The notes beneath the pieces are model-generated. The model saw only the letters and a program-made list of their open reading frames with translations. It had not been told where the DNA came from and made no database searches. This document shows, piece after piece, positions 57,546 through 64,000 of a stretch of 64,000 nucleotides of DNA. The translations under genes and the position numbers were made by a program. Position 1 is the stretch's first letter. Each line of letters begins with the position of its first letter. The stretch lies in the NCBI RefSeq assembly GCF_013394385.1, contig NZ_AP022834.1, positions 1,860,001 through 1,924,000 of the forward strand, written 5' to 3'. The DNA is from Kocuria sp. TGY1127_2 (lineage in GTDB: Bacteria > Actinomycetota > Actinomycetes > Actinomycetales > Micrococcaceae).

Positions 57546-58292
57546 CTACCAAGACTTATCCACTTGGTCGGCGACCAGCGTGGCGTGAAGATTGGTGCAC
57601 AGGGCTGAGATTTCACGCGCAGTTTCCGAAGCTTTCTCCCGTGATCGCTCGTCACGACGGCTGGCCATCGGCGCAATAGTCTGCCCGACCAAGGCGACCT
57701 CACGATCCGCGGCTGCCCGGAACGGGCGCAAATGCCTGGGCTGGAGCCCATGGGCGGTGAGCTGGGAACACAGGGCCGTGACCCGTGCGGCGTACTCATC
57801 GAAGGTCCCGTCAGGCCCTTCTTCGATCAACCCGTAATTGATCAATTCCCGCAGCATCGGCAAGTCCACCGACGTGTGGCGTGACAGCTCCCGGATGGTG
57901 TACCGGCGATGCTTCTCCGGCCGGGGCGGAGCATCCGCGACACCGGGCTCCCCAGCTGCGGATGCCTCGCCGTCCCGGGGAAAACCTTGGCGTTCGAGCT
58001 CATCGACTTTTTCCTTGATGACTTTCAAGGGAAGATACTGGTCGCGTTGCAGGGTCAGCACGTAACGCAAGCGTTCGATGTCTTCGCTCGAGTACTTGCG
58101 GTACCCCGTATTGGTCCGTTGGGGAAACACGAGACCACGATCTTCAAGGAACCGGATTTTGGACGCGCTGAGCCCGGGAAACGAGCCCTCAAGATGGCTG
58201 AGCACCTGACCAATAGTCTTGTCCTTGGCCTGCCTCGCGGAGTTTTCTTCGGAAGGCTCCTCAGTAGCTTGCTGTTCGGGTGTCGTCGACAT
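57546..58292 (-). CDS. ftsR: MerR-family regulator FtsR (Rv1828-like)
   Basis: 248 residues. Helix-turn-helix FPGLSASKIRFLEDRGL and RKYSSEDIERLRYVLTLQRDQYLPLKVIKE, then a second domain with YTIRELSRHTSVD and a helical tail. Orthologues in Corynebacterium glutamicum (FtsR) activate ftsZ; here ftsZ lies in the same window at 22614-23867. It follows garA after 12 bases, so the two are probably co-transcribed, and precedes the second MerR gene. No strong ribosome site before ATG 58292. Confidence 0.88.
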   Translation of the reverse strand: MSTTPEQQATEEPSEENSARQAKDKTIGQVLSHLEGSFPGLSASKIRFLEDRGLVFPQRTNTGYRKYSSEDIERLRYVLTLQRDQYLPLKVIKEKVDELERQGFPRDGEASAAGEPGVADAPPRPEKHRRYTIRELSRHTSVDLPMLRELINYGLIEEGPDGTFDEYAARVTALCSQLTAHGLQPRHLRPFRAAADREVALVGQTIAPMASRRDERSREKASETAREISALCTNLHATLVADQVDKSW

Positions 58293-58304
58293 TTCGACGC
58301 CGCC

Positions 58305-58757
58305 CTACTGAGCGTCGCTCGCGTAGTAGATGAAGGCGAATTTTCCGATACGCACCTCATCGCCGTTCTTGAGAGTCACATGATCCACACGGTCCCCGTT
58401 GACGTAAGTCCCGTTGAGGGAGCCGACATCGGTGAGGTCGAAACGACCCGCGTTGAACTGAAACAGGGCGTGTCTGCGCGAAACCGTGACGTCGTCCAGG
58501 AATATGTCGGCTTCGGGATGCCTGCCTGCGACGATTCCGTCGTCAGCTCCGCCGGACTGGGCCATTCCTGCGTCGAGAAGGAACCGTGCGCTGTGCTGCG
58601 GTCCCTCTTGGGCAATCAGAAGCGCAGATTCCGAAGGCAGCGCTTTGATAGCGGCGATCTCTTCCTTGGCAAGCGGACGCTTGTGGCCAGCACTCGCGCT
58701 CGTTGAGGTGACGCCGAAGACGGTTGTGTCAGGGCTCGGTTCACGATGATCGGTCAT
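58305..58757 (-). CDS. garA: FHA-domain protein GarA (OdhI-like)
   Basis: Phospho-switch protein that, unphosphorylated, binds and restrains 2-oxoglutarate dehydrogenase and glutamate enzymes in mycobacteria and corynebacteria. 150 residues. N-terminal phospho-motif PDTTVFGV with T11 and T12; FHA core in the last 85 residues with VAGRHPEADI, VSRRHALF and GSLNGTYVNG, all phosphothreonine-contact residues kept. ATG 58757 has AAGGGG upstream. Order gcvH-garA-ftsR equals Rv1826-1828. Its kinase would be PknG or PknB, neither in the window. Confidence 0.92.
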   Translation of the reverse strand: MTDHREPSPDTTVFGVTSTSASAGHKRPLAKEEIAAIKALPSESALLIAQEGPQHSARFLLDAGMAQSGGADDGIVAGRHPEADIFLDDVTVSRRHALFQFNAGRFDLTDVGSLNGTYVNGDRVDHVTLKNGDEVRIGKFAFIYYASDAQ

Positions 58758-58929
58758 ATCTTTCCCCTTTTGTCATGGGCGCGTTCAAGCGCCAATCGAG
58801 GCTCGCCCAGAAGAGGCTGAGGGGGCCTCGTTCTGTGAACCTCAAGATTCTTGCGCGGTAGTGCTTCGTGCGAGGCCGCCTCACAACCGCGCACAGGAAC
58901 CAAGCTTGGACCTGGACCTGAGACTTAAA

Positions 58930-58967
58930 GTCTAGCCGGCGGACCTGTGAAGGTCGGCCAGCTAGAC
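58930..58967 (-). terminator. Terminator downstream of gcvH
   Basis: A 16-base stem with two mismatches (58930-58945 with 58952-58967), loop TGTGAA, about 40 bases after the gcvH stop; the minus strand continues with ACTTTAAGTCT. Confidence 0.6.
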
Positions 58968-59005
58968 CTAAAATTAATCCTTAAATCGCTGAGAGCTCAG
59001 CTGGT

Positions 59006-59392
59006 TCAGGCGATTTCGCCTTCATAGGCTGCCGCATCCAGGAGACCCTTGAGCGACTCGGGATCGGATGGGCGGATCCTGACGAGCCAGCCGGCGTCAT
59101 ACGGATCGGAATTCAAGCTTTCGGGCTGGTCAGCGAGCGCCTCATTGACGTCAACGATCTCACCTGAAATCGGCATGTAGAGGTCAGAGACGGACTTGGT
59201 GGACTCCACTTCTCCAAAGGACTCGCCGGCTTCGAAGGTTGAGCCGTTTTCCGGAAGGTCGACGTAGACGACATCGCCCAGAGAATCCTGTGCGTGATCG
59301 GTGATGCCTACGGTGACGACACCCTCGGAATCGGCGGCCGAGACCCATTCGTGCTCGGAAGTGTAAGAAAGCTCGGCGGGAATATTGCTCAT
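59006..59392 (-). CDS. gcvH: Glycine cleavage system H protein
   Basis: Lipoylated carrier of the glycine cleavage complex. 128 residues. The lipoyl lysine is in GEVESTKSVSDLYMP; ends with the usual GWLVRIRPSDP. The ATG has GAGAGG about seven bases upstream. The other gcv genes are not here; gcvH beside garA is the common actinobacterial arrangement. Terminators flank it on both sides, so it is probably a single-gene transcript. Confidence 0.95.
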   Translation of the reverse strand: MSNIPAELSYTSEHEWVSAADSEGVVTVGITDHAQDSLGDVVYVDLPENGSTFEAGESFGEVESTKSVSDLYMPISGEIVDVNEALADQPESLNSDPYDAGWLVRIRPSDPESLKGLLDAAAYEGEIA

Positions 59393-59427
59393 GAGGCGCC
59401 TCTCGACAAGTGATGGAATGCAGTGAT

Positions 59428-59461
59428 GATGCCGGTGCCGAATCGAATCGGCACCGGCATC
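59428..59461. terminator. Strong hairpin between putA and gcvH
   Basis: A perfect 14-base stem (59428-59441 with 59448-59461) with a six-base loop in the 99-base gap, 30 bases after the putA stop. Likely terminator of putA. Confidence 0.75.
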
Positions 59462-59491
59462 AATATTACACGGGACACTTAATATCGGGTG

Positions 59492-62400
59492 CTAGATCAC
59501 ACCGTCGGAGAAGTGGTTGGGGTTGCCAAAGCGGTGGGCCGTGATGGACACTGCTTGCTCGCGGACGAACGGAAGCATCTCGATCCGACCGGCTTCGGTG
59601 ACCTGGCCGTGATAGACGGCCACGTCCGGGCGGCCATTGAGCGCCTCGAAAACCGATTCGGGATCAGATCCGACGTACCGAATGCGGCAGCCCTCGAATC
59701 GCGTTCCGTCGAGATCGGCGGGCTTGATGTCCCGGATCCCGCGCAGAGCAGTGCGCCACGCGTCGTCGGTTTCCACGGTTATGTTGACGCCCGCCGAATC
59801 CAGTGCGCCACGAACGTAAACCGGCAGCTGACGAGAGACCGACAACTCGATCGGTGCTTCTGCGGCCAGTCCCGCAGCAACGACACGCAAGGTCTCGGCG
59901 AGCGAGGCGTCGTCGTCGGCGCGCACGTGCACCTTTTGCGGAACATAACGAAGAATGTTCCGCTCAATGCCGAGCTGTGACGGGTCGTGCCGGACCCCGA
60001 ATTCGGTGCCCCATGCCTCCGCGTCGGCCGATGCGGCGCGGGAGAGGAACTCGATTTGCTCGCGCGTCAGGGCGTGGGGTTCCCGTGCACGGTTGAGCAG
60101 TTGCTTCACATTGTCATTGGACGGAGAAGCGATTGCCGTCGCCGGTTTGGTCGTCCACTCCCCCAAGGCGACCAGGTAATTCGGTCCGCCCGCCTTAGTT
60201 CCCGAGCCAACAGTCGATTTCTTCCACCCGCCGAATGGCTGACGTCGAACGATCGCACCGGTGATCCCGCGATTGACGTACAGGTTGCCGGCCTCGACAC
60301 GGTCGAGCCAGACCGCCAGTTCGTCCGAATTGAGCGAGTGGAGACCCGCAGTCAGCCCGTACTCGGGAGCGTTCTGCAACTCGATGGCTTCTTCGAGCGT
60401 CTTGGCCGTCATGACACCCAGGATCGGGCCGAAGTACTCGGTCATGTGATATTCGCTGCCGGGCTTGACCCCGGCACGGACACCGGGAGACCACAGCTTG
60501 CCGGATTCGTCCAGTTGTTTGGGCTCAATGATCCACTGCTCGCCCTCGCCCAAAGTGGTCAGCCCGCGGAGCAGTTTGCCCTCCGGTGCCTTGATGACGG
60601 GCCCCATCTCGGAACGAATATCCGTGGGGTATGCAATGTGCAGCGACTTCACGGCGTCGACGAGCTGATTACGGAAACGCTTGGAGCTGGCGGCAGAGCC
60701 AACAAGTATCACGGTCGAGCAGGCCGAACACTTCTGTCCCGCGTGGCCGAAGGCCGACGCGACGACGTCTTTGGCAGCCAGGTCCAAGTCCGCGTTCGGT
60801 GTGACGATGATCGAGTTCTTTCCTGAGGTCTCGCCGAGAAGCGGGAGATCCTTGCGGAATGAACGGAACAGTTCCGCCGTCTCGTATCCGCCGGTAAGGA
60901 TCAAACGATCGATATCGGGATGGGAAACCAGCGTGCGCCCCAGATCGCGTTCGGACAACTGCACGAGTTGCAGGACGTCCTTCGGCACCCCCGCTTCCCA
61001 CAGAGCGTCCGCGATGACGGCACCGCACCTCTTCGACTCGCCGGCCGGTTTGAAGAGCACTGAGGAACCGGACGCGAGCGCGGCCAGGGTCGAGCCGGTC
61101 GGAATCGCCACGGGGAAGTTCCACGGAGGGGTCACGACCGTGACCTTGGACGGGTGGTACTGCGCACCATCGACGTTCTCGAGAGCCTCGGCGAGCCCCG
61201 CATAGTAGTTGGCGAAGTCGATGGCTTCAGAAACCTCGGGGTCTCCCTGGTCAAGCAATTTGCCCGCCTCGGATGCCATGACCTCGAGCAACTCTGCCCG
61301 TTTGGCACCGAGTACACGACCGGCCTTTCGCAAGATTTCTGCGCGCTCATGAGCGGGACGAGCGCCCCATTCCTCACCCGCCTTCTTGGCGCGGGCGATG
61401 GCTTCCTCGACCTGTGATTCGCTCGTGAGGACGGAATCCTGAATGAGCTTCTTGCCGAGATCCGAGGTTCTGGCGCGTTCCAGGATCTGGTTGCCCCAGG
61501 CCCGGTTGTGCGCGAGCGATGTATCCGTATCCGGGGTGTTGTCGAAGGATTCTCCCGGCGAGAACACGTTGTCCACGTTCTCCTCCGCACGGTTCTGCTG
61601 ACGGTTCGGCGGAGGAACCTCGCTCGTGACTTTCTCAAGGGAGCGCTCGAAGCGGGCCTTTTCTCGGTCGAACAGGAACTGACTGTCGTTCAGATCGAAG
61701 ATAGCCGACATGAAGTTCTCACTCGAGGCGTTCTCCTCGAGGCGACGGACCAGATATGAGATGGCGACGTCGAATTCCTCGGGCCGAACGACTGGGGTGT
61801 AAAGGAGCAACTGGCCAACGTCACGGCGGACGACCTCGGCTTGCTGGGCGGCCATGCCAATCAGCATCTCGTATTCGACATCGCCGAGGACTCCACGGTG
61901 TTGAGCCAACAGCCAGGAGAATGCGATGTCGAACAGATTGTGACCGGCCACGCCCACGCGAATGTTCTTGGTGTGCTCCGGTCGGAGAGCGTAATCGAGA
62001 ACGCGCTTGTAGTTGGTGTCGGTGGCTTCCTTGGAATCCCACGTTGTCAGCGGCCACTTGTGGACTACGGCTTCGACCATTTCGAGGGACAGATTGGCTC
62101 CCTTGACCAAACGAACCTTGATCCGTGCCCCACCGTTGTCAACGCGTTTTGTGGCCCACTTTTGCAAGCGCTCCATGGCTTCGAGAGTGTCCGGCAGATA
62201 GGCCTGAAGGACGATCCCTGCCTCGAGATTCTTGAGCTGGGGCTGATCGAGGATCCGGGTGAAGACCTCCATCGTCATGTCGAGGTCCTTGTACTCCTCC
62301 ATGTCCATATTGATGAACTTCGGGGTGCCGGATTGAGCAGCGTATTCGTAGAGCGGAGTCAGGCGTTCGACGGCGCGCTCGACCACAGCATCGAAAGACC

Positions 62401-62977
62401 AGGGAGAGTGGGGGCCGGAAACCGCAGAGACCTTGATCGAGACGTAATCGACGTCGTCCCGACGCAGCAGTCGCTCGGTTTCGCGCAGACGGCGTTCGGC
62501 TTCCTCGTTGCCGAGGACTGCTTCGCCCAACAGGTTGATGTTGAGCTTATTTCCGCCGGCCGTTAAGTGCTTGATGGCCGGTCCGAGCTTCTCGTCCCGG
62601 GCATCCACGATCAGGTGTCCGACCATGTCCCGCATGGCCTTCCTGGCCAGAGGGATCGTGGGCCAAGAAACCTTGGGGGCGACAACACCGCCCGCTTTCA
62701 CGGCCGCGCGCAGATGGGGCGGGAGGAATTTGGGAACAATGGGGGCCAGGCGGCCGAGGTTGCGTCCGGCCGCTGCGTCGTCCTCTGGACGTATGACCTC
62801 GTCAACGAAGCCAACAGTGAATTCGAGTCCGTGTGGATCTTTGAGAACTCCGGCAAGCTGAGCTGCTGCCTTGTCCTCGGGAACGTCGCGGGAAGCGTTC
62901 AGCCACCCTTTGACGATTTTTCCGGCCTCTTGGGCCATCTTCTGGTACTCGACGGAAGCGAATGGGTTCGATGACAA
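59492..62977 (-). CDS. putA: Bifunctional proline dehydrogenase / P5C dehydrogenase
   Basis: Oxidises proline to glutamate in two steps. 1161 residues. Proline dehydrogenase half with YVSIKVSAV, KFINMDMEEYKDLD and LVKGANL; aldehyde dehydrogenase half with GETSGKNS and catalytic cysteine in GQKCSACS; then an extra C-terminal domain of about 150 residues. It lacks the N-terminal ribbon-helix-helix repressor domain of enteric PutA. Start: TTG 62977 with GAGGAGG at a five-base spacing (62983-62989); longer in-frame ATGs at 63022 or GTG 63064 have no ribosome site. A divergent LysR gene is the probable regulator. Confidence 0.93.
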   Translation of the reverse strand: MSSNPFASVEYQKMAQEAGKIVKGWLNASRDVPEDKAAAQLAGVLKDPHGLEFTVGFVDEVIRPEDDAAAGRNLGRLAPIVPKFLPPHLRAAVKAGGVVAPKVSWPTIPLARKAMRDMVGHLIVDARDEKLGPAIKHLTAGGNKLNINLLGEAVLGNEEAERRLRETERLLRRDDVDYVSIKVSAVSGPHSPWSFDAVVERAVERLTPLYEYAAQSGTPKFINMDMEEYKDLDMTMEVFTRILDQPQLKNLEAGIVLQAYLPDTLEAMERLQKWATKRVDNGGARIKVRLVKGANLSLEMVEAVVHKWPLTTWDSKEATDTNYKRVLDYALRPEHTKNIRVGVAGHNLFDIAFSWLLAQHRGVLGDVEYEMLIGMAAQQAEVVRRDVGQLLLYTPVVRPEEFDVAISYLVRRLEENASSENFMSAIFDLNDSQFLFDREKARFERSLEKVTSEVPPPNRQQNRAEENVDNVFSPGESFDNTPDTDTSLAHNRAWGNQILERARTSDLGKKLIQDSVLTSESQVEEAIARAKKAGEEWGARPAHERAEILRKAGRVLGAKRAELLEVMASEAGKLLDQGDPEVSEAIDFANYYAGLAEALENVDGAQYHPSKVTVVTPPWNFPVAIPTGSTLAALASGSSVLFKPAGESKRCGAVIADALWEAGVPKDVLQLVQLSERDLGRTLVSHPDIDRLILTGGYETAELFRSFRKDLPLLGETSGKNSIIVTPNADLDLAAKDVVASAFGHAGQKCSACSTVILVGSAASSKRFRNQLVDAVKSLHIAYPTDIRSEMGPVIKAPEGKLLRGLTTLGEGEQWIIEPKQLDESGKLWSPGVRAGVKPGSEYHMTEYFGPILGVMTAKTLEEAIELQNAPEYGLTAGLHSLNSDELAVWLDRVEAGNLYVNRGITGAIVRRQPFGGWKKSTVGSGTKAGGPNYLVALGEWTTKPATAIASPSNDNVKQLLNRAREPHALTREQIEFLSRAASADAEAWGTEFGVRHDPSQLGIERNILRYVPQKVHVRADDDASLAETLRVVAAGLAAEAPIELSVSRQLPVYVRGALDSAGVNITVETDDAWRTALRGIRDIKPADLDGTRFEGCRIRYVGSDPESVFEALNGRPDVAVYHGQVTEAGRIEMLPFVREQAVSITAHRFGNPNHFSDGVI

Positions 62978-63105
62978 GAATGCCTCCTCTAAGCGAAATC
63001 GTGCCGAAGGATTCTTCGGCATCGTGCGTCGTCTTTGACGTGTGCGCATAGCGCGCTTGTTCACCAGTATGTACCATGAATTAGGTAAGAAAAAGTTACG
63101 GGAAT

Positions 63106-63121
63106 TTACGATTATCCGTAA
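63106..63121. promoter_or_regulatory. Palindromic LysR-type operator between putA and the LysR gene
   Basis: TTACG, six bases (ATTATC), CGTAA: a 16-base perfect palindrome in arms, 25 bases before the LysR start and about 130 bases before the putA start. It fits the T-N11-A form of LysR sites. A second AAGTTACG element lies just upstream at about 63094. Confidence 0.55.
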
Positions 63122-63145
63122 GTTCTACTCACGAAATGGGGTCTC

Positions 63146-64000
63146 ATGCTGGACGTCAAAAAACTCCGCGTCCTCCAGGAACTTTCGACTCGGGGAACTC
63201 TTGCGGAAACTGCTGACGTCCTGGGCTATACGCCTTCTGCCGTGTCTCAACAGTTGACTGCCTTAGAGCGCGAATGCGGCCACCATCTGCTTCAGAAACA
63301 AGGGCGCACGGTAAACCTCACGCCCAAGGCGCGGATCCTCGTCGAACATACGGAGAAGATCCTTCACGAGCTCGAACTCGCGCAAACGGCCCTGGAGTCC
63401 ACCGACCAGACGCCCGCAGGGACCGTTCGGCTGGCCATTTTCCAGACCGCCGCCATGGCCCTGCTCACCGATACGCTCGAAGCCCTCTCCGGGCGCTACC
63501 CCGATCTAAGGGTCGAGGCCTTGCAACGCGAGCCGGAAGCGGCGTTGGAACACACGCACATGAGAGACGTCGATCTCGTGGTCGCGGAACAGTATCCCCA
63601 CCATGCCGTGCGAGAGTTCCCTGAGCTGGACTCTCGCCCCCTCAACGAGGATCCGGTCATGCTCGCGGTCGCACCGGAATCCGACGTCTATTCGATCGCC
63701 GATGCCGCTCGGTCCCCGTGGGTCATGGAATCGAAGTCCAATGCGAGCAGAAGCTGGGCCGAGCACGTGTGCCGCACCGCAGGCTTCGAACCTCACGTCC
63801 GATTCGAATTCGACGACGTTCGAGCTCACATCGACCTCGTGGAATGCGGACTGGCCGTGGCGCTCCTTCCTGGCTTCGCCTGGGCCGGCTCGACGCCGCG
63901 CGTCAGACTCATCGAATTGCCCAATCTGCCTCACAGACATGTCTTCACGTCTGCTCGTCGAGACATGGCCCGTCGCCCCGCGATCGAGGCGGTTCGTCGC
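63146..64000 (+). CDS. LysR-family transcriptional regulator (cut by window end)
   Basis: 285 codons to the window edge with no stop, so incomplete at the C-terminus. N-terminal helix-turn-helix MLDVKKLRVLQELSTRG and LGYTPSAVSQQLTALE, then LTPKARILVEH and the effector domain (AGTVRLAIFQTAAMALL). ATG 63146 follows a G-run (ATGGGG) six bases away. Divergent from putA with a palindrome between, so likely a proline- or amino-acid-responsive regulator of putA; the effector is unknown. Confidence 0.92.
   Translation, partial: MLDVKKLRVLQELSTRGTLAETADVLGYTPSAVSQQLTALERECGHHLLQKQGRTVNLTPKARILVEHTEKILHELELAQTALESTDQTPAGTVRLAIFQTAAMALLTDTLEALSGRYPDLRVEALQREPEAALEHTHMRDVDLVVAEQYPHHAVREFPELDSRPLNEDPVMLAVAPESDVYSIADAARSPWVMESKSNASRSWAEHVCRTAGFEPHVRFEFDDVRAHIDLVECGLAVALLPGFAWAGSTPRVRLIELPNLPHRHVFTSARRDMARRPAIEAVRR

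Noticed and set aside
60501-61000. Possible CRISPR or tandem repeat in putA
   Set aside because: No regularly spaced identical units; ordinary coding sequence.

Overview
The window is an ordinary high-GC Gram-positive chromosome segment, most likely from the Micrococcaceae or a close relative (Actinomycetota, Micrococcales). Evidence: a DivIVA/Wag31-type polar growth protein next to lspA and rluD, SepF and no FtsA, type II DAHP synthase, mycothione reductase, a PknL-type kinase beside its Rv2175c-like partner, a GarA/FtsR/gcvH block, GlnE with two class I glutamine synthetases, and a MurE whose substrate motif reads DDPH rather than the DNPR of diaminopimelate-adding enzymes, as expected for L-lysine peptidoglycan. 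No rRNA, tRNA, CRISPR array, prophage or intact insertion sequence was seen. The genus is an inference.

Layout. (1) 1-8000, nitrogen assimilation: glnA with a GlnR-type box upstream, then about 1.9 kb of atypical sequence (a foldback element, gene fragments, one small membrane protein), then glnE-glnA2 on the opposite strand. (2) 8000-11330: panB, a SPOR-like small protein, map and polyphosphate glucokinase. (3) 11331-39616, one long minus-strand block. Read in its transcription direction it is mraZ-rsmH-ftsL-like-pbp-murE-murF-mraY-murD-ftsW-murG-murC-ftsQ-ftsZ-pgeF-yggS-sepF-yggT-divIVA, followed by lspA-rluD, dnaE and hisD-nrdR. Many neighbours overlap by 1-4 bases (ATGA, GTGA, TAATG). (4) 39933-51806: DUF3040 protein, dinB, polyprenyl synthase, Rv2175c-like/pknL, aroG, a PlsC-type acyltransferase, an esterase coupled to a FadD15-like ligase, and mycothione reductase; much of the order follows Mycobacterium tuberculosis Rv2169c-Rv2187. 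(5) 51968-64000: pyruvate carboxylase, an orphan ParA, two MerR regulators, GarA, GcvH, bifunctional PutA and a divergent, truncated LysR gene.

How they work together. The centre makes lipid II precursors and the division machinery. FtsR (57.5 kb) is known in Corynebacterium to act on ftsZ, so regulator and probable target lie in one window. GlnA/GlnE, GarA, PutA and pyruvate carboxylase all touch glutamate or TCA-cycle balance.

Most notable signals: a 16-base GlnR-box match before glnA; a roughly 100-base imperfect palindrome flanked by 7-base direct repeats at 2041-2154; gene debris in the glnA-glnE gap; seven starts lying 6-7 bases after a TANNNT hexamer, suggesting leaderless mRNAs; three 10-base-period MraZ-type boxes; and a 16-base palindrome between putA and the LysR gene. 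I did not find a convincing new biological system; the glnA-glnE gap is the only clearly accessory-looking stretch.
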